The notes: generated by a model not told the origin, from the letters alone. DNA of 34,665 bases from a bacterium (GCA_021789395.1 JAJYJP010000001.1:1-34665), one strand, 5' to 3'. Positions 21,897-30,584 are shown, counted from the stretch's first letter. Made by a program: numbers and translations.

Positions 21897-24473
21897 TTAT
21901 TTCTTAGTAAAAGCCACTCCCCAAAATTTATCCGTCGTCAGATCAGAATCCAACTCTAGACTGTTTTCCGATTGCGTAACCGTGTCTGGATATTTCCAAA
22001 TCACATCGTAGTCGGACGGAAAAGTCAATTTGGAGGTAAATTTATCGCCCAGACTGCCGGATTGTTTCTGGGCCAACAAGGAATAGTTATCCGCCGGATC
22101 CGTACCGGACATCACAATTTTGAATGGTAGCAGATATTTATATTTTAGTACAACCGTTTCTTGCGGACTGACATAAGTCCAGTTAGCAAAAACCGTTTTA
22201 TTATTTTCATCATAGATCCGCGTTCCGGTCGTCGGATCGATCTTGGTCGAATCCTCTTCCATTTGGACCAGCGGATCGCGCGTAAATCCCAACGCATCGT
22301 AATCGAGCGGCGGAGAGTCGACTTCCCTGGTCTGGCCCTCGGCGGAAATCAGCTGTGACCCTTGCGGCACATAGACACGCACGTAATCAGCGTTGACTTT
22401 ATTATACCAATCATACGGCGTATTGCCACCGTTATGGTGCCGAGTGATCGTTACCGTATCAATGATCGATCCGTCCGGCTGGATCGCAGCACTGTGATTG
22501 ATCGTCTCATCAATCACGCCGTCGGTCTTATAGCCATTGATGTTGGTATTGATGACGCTCAGATAATCCTTGGGCGTATTCAAAATTGCTCCCGACCAAC
22601 CTGCCTGGGAGATTTCCTGTTCAATATCATAATTGGACGAATACAGCAAAATCTGTTTCTCATTCAAACTTTCAACCAGAGCATCGGCAATTTTGGAAAG
22701 CGTGGAAAGGTCTTTGGTAGCAAACAGTTTGTTCATTATTTTTGGAGCCAGGTCGGATAAAATTTGTTTGGGTTTGTTTGTAGTTTTATTGTAATCCACC
22801 TGGACTTCCTGCTGGATCAGATTAATAAAGTTATTCTGATCCACCGTTACGCCGTAATCCGGCATGCTGATCGGACCAGTGATTGCCAAAAGTTTTTGGA
22901 TCACTACCGGCGTCATAGTAATTACGCCGTCTACCGTCGGACCTCCATCTCTTTCGTAAAACTGTATCGCTTCCTGGGCCGAAGTCGGGAAATCGGGAAA
23001 CCAATTGCTGTCATGCAAGCTCCAGTTTGCGCTAATCTTTTGAATCGGAATTGGCGGCACGATCTTGTCTTTCATCTGACCGTCAGGATCATAAATTCCG
23101 TCCGTAAAAAATTTAGTCACCTGACCGTTAAAAATATCCAGCTCGCCATAAGTACCGATGAATCCTCCAGTTGCCCGCATTTCCTGATTGTTCTGGAAAA
23201 GAAACAGATATTTTCTCGGTCCGTCGCCACCCAAAATATCCGTAAAGATTTGGCTATTATTCACAAACCCGTCGACGAACGTTTCAATCTCCGGCAATTT
23301 ATTTTGAAGCATTATGAATGTGTCTCTTTGATTGGACGGAATATCATCCACGTTTACCCGAGATAAATCGTTCTGGATATCTTTTAATAAAGCATCGATT
23401 TGTTTGGCATTGGCTTCCGTGTTTTGAAAAGTTTTCAAAAGCGAGACCGGATTGGAATCACTGCCGCTGTTCGGCAGAGGATTATTAATCCTGTCTAACT
23501 GCCGTATGATTTGATCGGAAAGCACTCCAATCTGAGACACATCCTTTCCGGCCTGCGCCAAAGAGCTTCCCGTAGAAAGCTTGGACAGAAACGGCAAGTA
23601 TTGAGAGATATTGACCAGAACTTTACTCAAACTATTTATTTCCTCGGACATTTCGTTAAATTCGTCGTATGCTTCGCTAAAATCCGTCGCCGACTGCTGA
23701 AAATTCTGGCCGAGCATATTATCTTTAGCCTGCGCCAAAGCAACATAAGCCGCTTGCCCTTGTCCGATGACAGAATTTTTTATCAGCAATCCCTTCTTAA
23801 CCAAGCCAAAACCGAAAACCGCAACAAAGGCCGCCAGCGCAACACTTGCAAAAGAAAATATTAGTTTTTTCCGGTGACGAGAAGCGAATTCTTGCCGCCG
23901 CTTTCTCTTTTTCTCAAATCTAACCCTTTTTATCCTTTCTTTTTTTTGTTTTTCTTTCTTTTTTTCTTCCTCAAGTTTACTTTTTTGATTCTCCAAATAC
24001 CTCAGATTCCAAAATATTTCATCTTCGGTAGCTTGCTGGAAATAATCATCGTTCTTTAACGGGCTATTCGCCTCTTCAAGAGATTTTTCTCCTTTTTCTT
24101 TTTCAAAATAGCGAGATTGTTCTTTATTGCGAACGATTGAATGTCTGGCATGTGTCTTCACGGGCCGATCATTTTCCACTTCATACATGATCGGAACATT
24201 TTCATTCTTAAAAGCTCTTCCAAGTTGGTAAACTTTCGCTCTTTCTTCCAAGACCAAGCTTCTGAACCGCTCAATCTCCTCTTCGATGGCGTCCGGCAGC
24301 TTGATATCGTAAACATTGCCGGAAGGATCTGTTTTTTTCTCAACTTTTTTTTGCTCGAGCTTAAGAATTTTTTCGATTTTCTCGATTTTTTCCAGATCCA
24401 AATCGCCGGTTTCTGTCACCGGACGCACGTCAAACATCTGAGGAATAACTTTGTTTTTCTTTTTATTTTTCAT
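21897..24473 (-). CDS. DUF4012 membrane protein with long charged cytoplasmic N-terminus
   Basis: The 858-residue protein has a very charged N-terminal part (1-203) with Lys/Glu-rich coiled coil around 160-200, one membrane segment (about 204-224) and a large outside region. The outside part contains the DUF4012 signature (KYLFLFQNNQEMRATGGFIG and TYGELDIFNG near 415-450) and a C-terminal beta-rich domain. DUF4012 proteins are known from Actinobacteria and Patescibacteria, often next to surface-polysaccharide genes; their activity is not known to me. Here it lies 5 bases after a GT4 gene and 8 bases before murJ, suggesting a role in glycan attachment, assembly or export. The long cytoplasmic arm could dock other proteins. 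Confidence 0.85.
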   Translation of the reverse strand: MKNKKKNKVIPQMFDVRPVTETGDLDLEKIEKIEKILKLEQKKVEKKTDPSGNVYDIKLPDAIEEEIERFRSLVLEERAKVYQLGRAFKNENVPIMYEVENDRPVKTHARHSIVRNKEQSRYFEKEKGEKSLEEANSPLKNDDYFQQATEDEIFWNLRYLENQKSKLEEEKKKEKQKKERIKRVRFEKKRKRRQEFASRHRKKLIFSFASVALAAFVAVFGFGLVKKGLLIKNSVIGQGQAAYVALAQAKDNMLGQNFQQSATDFSEAYDEFNEMSEEINSLSKVLVNISQYLPFLSKLSTGSSLAQAGKDVSQIGVLSDQIIRQLDRINNPLPNSGSDSNPVSLLKTFQNTEANAKQIDALLKDIQNDLSRVNVDDIPSNQRDTFIMLQNKLPEIETFVDGFVNNSQIFTDILGGDGPRKYLFLFQNNQEMRATGGFIGTYGELDIFNGQVTKFFTDGIYDPDGQMKDKIVPPIPIQKISANWSLHDSNWFPDFPTSAQEAIQFYERDGGPTVDGVITMTPVVIQKLLAITGPISMPDYGVTVDQNNFINLIQQEVQVDYNKTTNKPKQILSDLAPKIMNKLFATKDLSTLSKIADALVESLNEKQILLYSSNYDIEQEISQAGWSGAILNTPKDYLSVINTNINGYKTDGVIDETINHSAAIQPDGSIIDTVTITRHHNGGNTPYDWYNKVNADYVRVYVPQGSQLISAEGQTREVDSPPLDYDALGFTRDPLVQMEEDSTKIDPTTGTRIYDENNKTVFANWTYVSPQETVVLKYKYLLPFKIVMSGTDPADNYSLLAQKQSGSLGDKFTSKLTFPSDYDVIWKYPDTVTQSENSLELDSDLTTDKFWGVAFTKK

Positions 24474-24478
24474 TTCGA

Positions 24479-25603
24479 CTAGAGTTTTTTATAAATTTCC
24501 AGAGTCTGTTCCGCCATCTTCTTCCAACTGTATTTTTTGATTTGCTGGAATCCTTTTCTCATAAGCTCTGCGCGCAAATCTTGGTCATCCAGCACCTTGG
24601 AAATGGCTCCGGCCATCTTGTCCACATTTTTAGCGTCAAAATAATACGCACTGTCTTCCAAAATTTCCCGCATACACGGATGGTCAGAAGAAACCACCGG
24701 CGCGCCTTTGGCCATGGCTTCCAGCGGCGAAAGCCCGAAGCCTTCGTACAAAGAAGGCCAGACATAAACGGAAACGTTGTGGAAAAAAACATCCAGATCG
24801 TAATCCGGAACATAGCCGGTAAAAATCACGCTTTCAATATGCTCGTCTTCCACCATTTTTTTCAAGCGGACATAAAAATAATCCTCCTTCCCGACAAATA
24901 CCAACTTCAAATTATTTTTTCCCGGCTCTTTCCGAAGCCGGTCAAACGCACGCACCAACCGTTCCAAATTTTTGTGCGGATAGGCGTTGCCGACATACAT
25001 GATATATGGTTTTATTATACCATATCGCGCTAAAATTTTCTCATCCTTATTAGGGGTGAGCATGCAGAAATCTTCGCAAGCTTCATAAGTCACGGTGATT
25101 TTATCTTTCGAAACATGGTACTGCTTCAAGATATCCTCTTTGGTGAAATTAGAAACCGTTATCAATCTGTCCGCCCGAAAAATTGCCGAGCGGATGACAA
25201 TTTTATACATCAGATATTTGAACCAATAGATGATCGGATGAAGCGTAGTGCTGCGCCGGGTAGGAAAATAGATCAGGATAAGATCATGGATCGTTACGAT
25301 AAATTTACGGAAATAAAAAACCGGCACATTGAAATGTGGAAAATGCATCAGATCCAGCTTGTATTTGTTCAGAAGTTTTGGAAATTCCAGTTGTTCTTTC
25401 AACGAATACCACCGATAATCCGCCAATACTTTGGTGAAATTGGAATTTTTGGGCTCATATTCGTCGAAGTTGACTTTCTGAAGAAAAATAAAATACTGAT
25501 TGTCGAGATCAATCTTTTCCAAATTCTCGATTAATTTTTGAGTGTAGCGCCCCAGTCCCTTTCTTTTTACCCCAAAAAACCGGGCGTCGATGCCAATGCG
25601 CAT
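24479..25603 (-). CDS. GT4-family glycosyltransferase
   Basis: The 374-residue GT-B enzyme starts MRIGIDARFFGVKRKGLGRY with the glycine-rich acceptor-side loop. It has TIHDLILIYFP near 105, ITVSNFTKEDI near 145 and the hinge YIMYVGNAYPHKNLERLVRA near 200. The C-terminal donor-binding motif SLYEGFGLSPLEAMAKG carries the E-x7-E pair. It is probably retaining, as GT4 enzymes are, and uses a nucleotide sugar. The substrate is not evident. It is tied to the DUF4012 gene by a 5-base gap. A weak terminator separates it from the upstream GT4 gene. Confidence 0.92.
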   Translation of the reverse strand: MRIGIDARFFGVKRKGLGRYTQKLIENLEKIDLDNQYFIFLQKVNFDEYEPKNSNFTKVLADYRWYSLKEQLEFPKLLNKYKLDLMHFPHFNVPVFYFRKFIVTIHDLILIYFPTRRSTTLHPIIYWFKYLMYKIVIRSAIFRADRLITVSNFTKEDILKQYHVSKDKITVTYEACEDFCMLTPNKDEKILARYGIIKPYIMYVGNAYPHKNLERLVRAFDRLRKEPGKNNLKLVFVGKEDYFYVRLKKMVEDEHIESVIFTGYVPDYDLDVFFHNVSVYVWPSLYEGFGLSPLEAMAKGAPVVSSDHPCMREILEDSAYYFDAKNVDKMAGAISKVLDDQDLRAELMRKGFQQIKKYSWKKMAEQTLEIYKKL

Positions 25604-25658
25604 GGTTTATATCGTTTTAATACAAACTACGCTCTCATTATATCTGAATTTAACAAAC

Positions 25659-25675
25659 AAAAAAAGCCCCGGAGC
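25659..25675 (-). terminator. Weak terminator candidate between two GT4 genes
   Basis: On the minus strand the short GC-rich element GCTCCGGGGC is followed by seven T residues (25665-25659). The stem is only three or four pairs including a G-T, so termination would be partial at best. Confidence 0.3.
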
Positions 25676-25687
25676 GTTTACCAATAA

Positions 25688-26848
25688 TTATCTTAGAACT
25701 TTAAAAAACGTCCTGGCCGTCTTTTCCCAATCGAAATTTTTGGCTTGTTCCAAACCTTTCGCAGACATTTTTTCTTTCAATTCGCGGTTGATTAAAATTT
25801 CTTTCATCGCTTGATAAATTTCTCCCGGCTTGTCCGGATCGATCAGAACGCCTGAATTTCCAACCATCTCGGGAAGCGAGGAATTATTGGAAACGATCAC
25901 CGGTACGCCACAACGCATCGCTTCCAGCGGCGGAAAGCCAAACCCCTCAAAAAAAGACGGGTAAACGAAAAGCGAGGCTAGGTTGAAAACATACTCTTTG
26001 TCTTCATCCGCAATGAAACTCGCCGCCATGATCTTGTCTTTGTGGACGCTCTTTTCAATTTCCATGAATATTTTTTCCGAAAGCCAGCCTTGCGATCCGG
26101 CAATCACCAGCTTATATTTGGAAATTTCTTCAGAATCATTTTTTTCGGCAAACTTCTGGAGCTGATCGAACGCCTGAATGATGCCGATGATATTTTTTCT
26201 CGGTTCGATCGTGCCCAAATACAAAATAAACTTATATGGCAAACCGTATTTCTCTTTCGTCCTGACCAGCTTCTCATCATTGCGACTGATGACCCGGAAC
26301 TTATCCGCTACGCCGCTGTAAATGATTTGGATCTTTTCTCCCGGAATCCCGTAAAACGATTCGAGATCATTTTTAGTCGATCCGGAAACGGCGATGATCT
26401 TATCTGCCCGGCGACAAATCTTTTTAGCATTGATAAAAATATGCCAGAGCCTTCTTTTCCAAGAAAAAGTCTGCGGATAGCGCTCGAATGAAAGGTCGTG
26501 AATCGTCAGAATCAACTTTGTCTTTCGACTGACACTGCCAAAGATGATGTTGGGCATAAAAAATATGTCCACACCACCGATCATCCTGTCAATCTTGGGC
26601 CAATCCAGATACCAGAACAAAAAGTTCAAAAGCTTGTTGGGAAAATGGAATTTTTTCAAGGTGACGTTGGAATATTTTTCCAGCCAAGAAAAATCCGCGC
26701 CGGAAGAACGGAAGGAATTAAAAAAAAGAACGTACTCGTTCTTGCGGTCGATTTCAAATAATTGCTTGAGCAAATTAAGCGTGTATTCTTCTACCCCCGT
26801 CCTGCGGCCCTCCGCCAAACATCTGATGTCGATTCCGATCTTTGCCAT
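25688..26848 (-). CDS. GT4-family glycosyltransferase
   Basis: The 386-residue GT-B enzyme starts MAKIGIDIRCLAEGRRTGVE. It has LILTIHDLSFERYPQTFSW near 130, IIAVSGSTKNDL near 165 and the hinge FILYLGTIEPRKNIIGIIQA near 220. The donor motif FFEGFGFPPLEAMRCGVPVI contains the E-x7-E pair. It resembles mannosyl- and rhamnosyl-transferases of the WbpY/MtfB type, which share the TIEPRKN segment, but the sugar cannot be set from sequence. It begins 11 bases after the Wzz-like gene and belongs to the same operon. Confidence 0.92.
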   Translation of the reverse strand: MAKIGIDIRCLAEGRRTGVEEYTLNLLKQLFEIDRKNEYVLFFNSFRSSGADFSWLEKYSNVTLKKFHFPNKLLNFLFWYLDWPKIDRMIGGVDIFFMPNIIFGSVSRKTKLILTIHDLSFERYPQTFSWKRRLWHIFINAKKICRRADKIIAVSGSTKNDLESFYGIPGEKIQIIYSGVADKFRVISRNDEKLVRTKEKYGLPYKFILYLGTIEPRKNIIGIIQAFDQLQKFAEKNDSEEISKYKLVIAGSQGWLSEKIFMEIEKSVHKDKIMAASFIADEDKEYVFNLASLFVYPSFFEGFGFPPLEAMRCGVPVIVSNNSSLPEMVGNSGVLIDPDKPGEIYQAMKEILINRELKEKMSAKGLEQAKNFDWEKTARTFFKVLR

Positions 26849-26859
26849 AAATTTCTACG

Positions 26860-27465
26860 TTATTCCAAATAATGAATGATGAGTACCAGCCAGAACGCCA
26901 CGAACAATCCCGCCAAAAATGAAGCCGCAAAGATTATAAGCGGACCGATCCGCCATTGGACGATGACCGGATCCTGAGCGACTATTTTGAACCAACTTTC
27001 TTCGTTTTGACTTTGGTTTAACATGTCAGTATTTTTTGAAATTTCTTTGACGATCGCGTCAGAAATTTTTCTCCCTTGGCTGGCGTTCGGAGTAGAAAAT
27101 GAAATAGAAACTATCTGCGAAGAAAGTTTTTCCGCGTCAAAACTTCCAGAGAGTTGTCTCATGGAAAATTTACTCGCGTCAATTCCGGCATCCGCATAAA
27201 TATTAGCCACCGTCCGCGGATCTTTCAGCCATTCCACCACCGTGTCGGCAAATTGATCATCGGCTTGCAGACGATAATAATCATCGTACCGATAAGCATC
27301 GGTTTTCTGCTCGCCCGTCCGGGTGATATTCAATGCGAGTGAGTTATCGTAAGAGATCGGCTTGGTTGCAAAATAAACAAAAGTTCCGGCTACGATCGCC
27401 ACAACCGTGATAATCACGACTCCAATATGCTTTTTGAAAATTTTCAGGTATTCTTTCAAATCCAT
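26860..27465 (-). CDS. Wzz-like polysaccharide chain-length determinant
   Basis: The 201-residue protein starts MDLKEYLKIFKKHIGVVIIT, the usual beginning of Wzz-family proteins. It has membrane segments at about 13-33 and 173-197 around an outside domain. After the second segment only a few residues remain (IIHYLE), so it has no kinase or tail. Such proteins set the length of polymerised glycans. It sits between two GT4 genes with gaps of 4 and 11 bases. Compared with the 6536-7504 protein it is the minimal form, with both membrane segments and no cytoplasmic extension. No Wzy polymerase is visible in the window. Confidence 0.82.
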   Translation of the reverse strand: MDLKEYLKIFKKHIGVVIITVVAIVAGTFVYFATKPISYDNSLALNITRTGEQKTDAYRYDDYYRLQADDQFADTVVEWLKDPRTVANIYADAGIDASKFSMRQLSGSFDAEKLSSQIVSISFSTPNASQGRKISDAIVKEISKNTDMLNQSQNEESWFKIVAQDPVIVQWRIGPLIIFAASFLAGLFVAFWLVLIIHYLE

Positions 27466-27469
27466 AAAA

Positions 27470-28609
27470 TTAATTTTTAATTTCTGATTTCGAAATCAGA
27501 ATTTGAGATTTTGAGATTGCGAATTCCTGAAAGGAATTCGTGACATATTCCTTTATTTTAGCTTTGAAAATCTCTTTGTCAAATTTTTTCACTCGCTCCC
27601 GGATGTAAGCCGGATCAAATCGCAACTCGTTGAATTTCTCGACTGCTTCAACGATATCCTGATAATTTTGCCGATCAAAAAATATTCCCATCCGTCCTTC
27701 TTCCATGTGCTCCGGAATATCTCCGCCGCGGAAAGCGATGAGCGGCCGCCCGGAGGCCATCGCTTCGATCGCCACAATGCCAAAATCTTCCTCTTGCGGA
27801 AAAACAAACGCCCGACACTCGGCATAATAGTGCGCTAATTCTTCATCTGGCACACGGCCCAGAAATTCAATATTGGGTCCGGCCATTTTTTTAAGTCTTT
27901 TCATCTCCGGACCGCGTCCGATAATTTTCAGTTTCAACCCCAATTCATTGAATGCTTGAATCGCAATATCCACCCGCTTGTAAGCCAAGAGCCGGCCGAC
28001 AATCAAAAAATAATCCTTTGGCTTTTCGGCTATGTAAAATTTATCGATGTTGACGGGCGGATGGATGACAAGACTGCCCTTTTTATAATATTTTTTAATC
28101 CTTTTTGCGACAAAATTGGAATTGGCAATGAGGCAATCAATTCTTTCCGCACTCACCCGGTCCCAAACCCGGATGTAATTCATCGCGAGCGGAATAGTTT
28201 TTTTAATTAAACTGGGAAAACTGAAATCATGCGTATATTTCTGACAATCGTCCCAAGCGTAACGCATCGGAGTGTGCATGTAACAAACATGCAAGGTCTC
28301 CGGTCCGGTAATGACACCCTTGGCATAGCTGGAAGAATCTGAGAGGACGATGTCGTAATCGGAAAAATCAAACTGCTCAATACCCATCGGCATGAGCTGG
28401 GGAAAAAGCCGGTGATAATTTTTAGCAAATGGAATTTTTTGGATAAAAGAAGTTTTTATCTTCTTGTCTTCGAAAACTCCGTGCATCAATTTTTTATTAT
28501 AAACCAGAGTGTAAATCGGAGCATCGGGAAAAAGCTCCGTAAAACATTCCAGAACCCTTTCCGCTCCCCCGTTTTGAACCAAGTAATCGTGAACCAGCGC
28601 GATCCGCAT
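27470..28609 (-). CDS. GT4-family glycosyltransferase (WbaZ-like), with repeat-derived C-terminus
   Basis: The 379-residue enzyme starts MRIALVHDYLVQNGGAERVL and contains CYMHTPMRYAWDDCQKY, both typical of WbaZ/WbyM-type GT4 mannosyltransferases. The hinge DYFLIVGRLLAYKRVDIAIQ lies near 200 and the donor motif FPQEEDFGIVAIEAMASG carries E-x7-E. The last 20 or so residues (FAISKSQILISKSE near the end) are encoded by two palindromes at 27482-27540. They do not look like a GT domain and may be a recent extension. It opens the operon GT4 / Wzz / GT4 and has a plausible promoter at 28642-28670. Confidence 0.92.
   Translation of the reverse strand: MRIALVHDYLVQNGGAERVLECFTELFPDAPIYTLVYNKKLMHGVFEDKKIKTSFIQKIPFAKNYHRLFPQLMPMGIEQFDFSDYDIVLSDSSSYAKGVITGPETLHVCYMHTPMRYAWDDCQKYTHDFSFPSLIKKTIPLAMNYIRVWDRVSAERIDCLIANSNFVAKRIKKYYKKGSLVIHPPVNIDKFYIAEKPKDYFLIVGRLLAYKRVDIAIQAFNELGLKLKIIGRGPEMKRLKKMAGPNIEFLGRVPDEELAHYYAECRAFVFPQEEDFGIVAIEAMASGRPLIAFRGGDIPEHMEEGRMGIFFDRQNYQDIVEAVEKFNELRFDPAYIRERVKKFDKEIFKAKIKEYVTNSFQEFAISKSQILISKSEIKN
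27482..27540. repeat. Paired palindromes in the 3' end of the WbaZ-like gene
   Basis: Bases 27482-27501 form a perfect 20-base palindrome (TTCTGATTTC and its complement). Bases 27520-27540 form a second one, with arms CGAATTCCT and AGGAATTCG around three bases. A direct repeat of TTTGAGAT lies between them. The whole unit is inside the coding frame and encodes the protein's last residues. It looks like a dispersed palindromic repeat that has been read into the gene. Confidence 0.65.
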
Positions 28610-28641
28610 TTTGTTTCAGTTTATTTTTTTATTTCTTCTTT

Positions 28642-28670
28642 ATTTTACCTTTTTTGCCGGTCTTTTACAA
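28642..28670 (-). promoter_or_regulatory. Putative promoter of the GT4/Wzz operon
   Basis: The minus strand reads TTGTAA (28670-28665), a 17-base spacer and TAAAAT (28647-28642), 32 bases before the ATG at 28609. It lies just downstream of the terminator of the preceding gene. Confidence 0.5.
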
Positions 28671-28678
28671 ACAACAAA

Positions 28679-28704
28679 CAAAAAGAGGAGTCCCGCAGGA
28701 CTCC
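28679..28704 (-). terminator. Intrinsic terminator after the sugar transferase gene
   Basis: On the minus strand GGAGTCC and GGACTCC (28704-28698 and 28693-28687) form a 7-bp stem with a 4-base loop, followed after TC by a T run (28684-28679). It lies 18 bases after the stop at 28723. Confidence 0.85.
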
Positions 28705-28722
28705 CCGATTTTTACTACAAAC

Positions 28723-30138
28723 CTATAGGTTGTTTCTTTTTCGAAACACCACCCCGACCGTTTTCAAACAGATATGGATATCCATCCAGAGCGACCAGTT
28801 CTCGATGTAATAGAGATCCAGCTTATATTCGTCTTCGAAATCCAGATCTGACCGGCCGGAAACTTGCGCCATTCCTGTCACTCCCGGCTTGATCGTCAGG
28901 AGCCGCCGATGGTAATCCATATATTTTTCCACTTCCCGTTTCTGGTGCGGCCGTGGACCAACCAGACTCATCGATCCGAAAAGCACATTAAAGAATTGCG
29001 GCAGCTCATCGATTGAATATTTTTCAATAAAGTTTCCGACGCGCGTCTTGCGCGGATCATTCTTGATTTTATAAAGCGGCCCGCGGCGGACGCTTTGCTT
29101 CTCTATGAGCTCTTTTTCAAATTGAAGCGCTTCTTCCAGTTTGGGATTTTCTTTCGTAACGCAATATTTCCATTTCATATAACGAAACTTATAGACAAAA
29201 AATTTCTTTCCGTCATTGCCAACCCTTTCATTTTTATAAATGATCGGGCCCTCGCTCTCAATCCAAATCGCCAGTGCCGTTATCAACATTATCGGGGAGG
29301 TAATGACGATAGCAACAAAAGAAACGATGACATCGAAAACCCGCTTTAAGATTTTTCCCCAGCCGTCCAGGGGCGTGTGTTTAACTTCGATCAAAGGTTC
29401 GCCATTCAAAACCCCGACTTCATATTGAGAAGTCTGCAACGTGGTCGGAATATATTTATAATTGATACCGTTGATCGCGCAGTAATCTATGAGCTTCTCT
29501 TGTTCATCATCCGTCACAGACGGTTCGCATAAGATAATCTCATCAATACCCTTTTCCTGCTCTATGCCCTTAACCACTTTCAAATGGGCCGTTTCGATCT
29601 GATCGACGACCCGGTAACCCATGTTTTTATTCCGCTTGATCAGTCTCGAGATTGAATCGATTTTCCCGTTGTTTCCTATCAGCAAAACTCGATGGACACC
29701 AATTCCTCGGTAACGCAACAGCCATTTCTGCATCAGCTGTAAAACATAGCGGGCAATGACAACGTAGACAACCGCCAAACCCCAGGCGCTTAAAATGATA
29801 AAACGCGAAGAAAACCATTCGCGCTGTAAAAAGATGGCAACGATTATAATGACCAGCCCGATCGAAGTCGCATTGAATACCCGGAAAGTTTCTTTCCAAA
29901 ACTTTCTGGTAACCCGAATATCGTAAAGTCCTTCAAGGGCGTAAATGATTATGAAAAGCGGAACGACCGCCAGAACGACTTGGATATAAGCATGGAAAGG
30001 AAATTTGTACAAGATCGGCTTCAAAGCGATAATTTCCGGAACATTCCTGATTGAAAAAGCGGTGATCGCCGCCAGAACTATCATTACAAAATCAACGGGA
30101 ACTTGCAGCGCGCTAAAAAATAATTCGGATCTTTTCAT
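28723..30138 (-). CDS. Polyprenyl-phosphate sugar-1-phosphate transferase (initiating glycosyltransferase)
   Basis: The 471-residue protein starts surface-glycan synthesis by moving a sugar phosphate to undecaprenyl phosphate. It has four or five N-terminal membrane segments (about 12-30, 50-70, 92-104, 113-134) and a nucleotide-binding-like domain (HRVLLIGNNGK near 149). The catalytic domain follows (KRVFDVIVSFVAIVITSPIM from about 275). Signature pieces are FVYKFRYMKWK, YSIDELPQFFNVLFGSMSLV, GPRPHQ and KPGVTGMAQVSGR. This is the WbaP/WcaJ architecture. The first sugar is unknown; glucose- or galactose-1-phosphate are both possible. It has its own promoter candidate and terminator. Confidence 0.94.
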   Translation of the reverse strand: MKRSELFFSALQVPVDFVMIVLAAITAFSIRNVPEIIALKPILYKFPFHAYIQVVLAVVPLFIIIYALEGLYDIRVTRKFWKETFRVFNATSIGLVIIIVAIFLQREWFSSRFIILSAWGLAVVYVVIARYVLQLMQKWLLRYRGIGVHRVLLIGNNGKIDSISRLIKRNKNMGYRVVDQIETAHLKVVKGIEQEKGIDEIILCEPSVTDDEQEKLIDYCAINGINYKYIPTTLQTSQYEVGVLNGEPLIEVKHTPLDGWGKILKRVFDVIVSFVAIVITSPIMLITALAIWIESEGPIIYKNERVGNDGKKFFVYKFRYMKWKYCVTKENPKLEEALQFEKELIEKQSVRRGPLYKIKNDPRKTRVGNFIEKYSIDELPQFFNVLFGSMSLVGPRPHQKREVEKYMDYHRRLLTIKPGVTGMAQVSGRSDLDFEDEYKLDLYYIENWSLWMDIHICLKTVGVVFRKRNNL

Positions 30139-30144
30139 AAAATA

Positions 30145-30174
30145 ATTCTAGCATTAACCGAACAAAACGGGCAA
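30145..30174 (-). promoter_or_regulatory. Putative promoter giving a leaderless sugar transferase message
   Basis: The minus strand reads TTGCCC (30174-30169), an 18-base spacer and TAGAAT (30150-30145), preceded by TGC (an extended -10). The -10 box ends only six bases before the ATG at 30138, so the transcript would start at or next to the start codon. Confidence 0.45.
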
Positions 30175-30219
30175 CTGGATAAAATTTCTTTTCTAACAGC
30201 ATTGAATTTAAAATTTATC

Positions 30220-30550
30220 AAAGCAAATCTGTAAGCCGGATTTTGTCGAGGACAATCATTTATCTGGTCCTGTCATTACTGACAGGATCAAGCGGCACTT
30301 CTAGTGCTTCCTAGGGGAGAACTAGACACGACCTTGCATTCAGGTAAGGATTTAGCCGTTTCACTCCCGGCGTTTCCGTCGGGACTATCCCCGAAGGGAT
30401 CCGCAAGCCTTTCAACCCGCGGCGTCTCTGCTCGCACCTCTCGAGTTTCCTCGGACGGGCGTTACCCGCTACCTTTCCCCGCCTAACGGGGCGAATGTCC
30501 GGACTTTCCTCAATCCCGCAAGCGGAATTGTAATTGTCTAATTTGCTTTG
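30220..30550 (-). ncRNA. rnpB: RNase P RNA (type A-like)
   Basis: This is the catalytic RNA that trims tRNA 5' ends. On the minus strand the conserved block GAGGAAAGTCCGGAC lies at 30512-30498, and the 3' partner ACAAAATCCGGCTTA at 30246-30232. GTGCGAGCAGAGACG occupies the position of the ACAGNRA-type conserved region. The ends CAAAGCAAAT (30541-30550) and ATTTGCTTTG (30220-30229) pair to form helix P1, which sets the borders, about 331 bases. In the region expected for P15 I see the small hairpin CTAG / CTAG (30311-30325) and no evident GGU loop for binding tRNA CCA ends. The gene has a strong promoter just upstream. Confidence 0.93.
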
Positions 30551-30584
30551 ACAAAGCCTAAATTCAATGCGAAATAACTATTTT

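Noticed and set aside
23000..24482. Suspicion that the charged N-terminal part of the DUF4012 protein is a separate gene
   Set aside because: The frame is continuous from the ATG at 24473 through the membrane span into the DUF4012 region, with no internal start that has a ribosome binding site.
27482..27540. Palindromes read as a terminator of the WbaZ-like gene
   Set aside because: They lie inside the coding frame and lack a T run on the minus strand. The next gene starts 4 bases after the stop, so the operon continues.
30220..30550. Possible transfer-messenger RNA or group I intron
   Set aside because: The conserved blocks GAGGAAAGTCCGGAC and ATCCGGCTTA and the closing P1 helix identify RNase P RNA. 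There is no tRNA-like end or tag frame.
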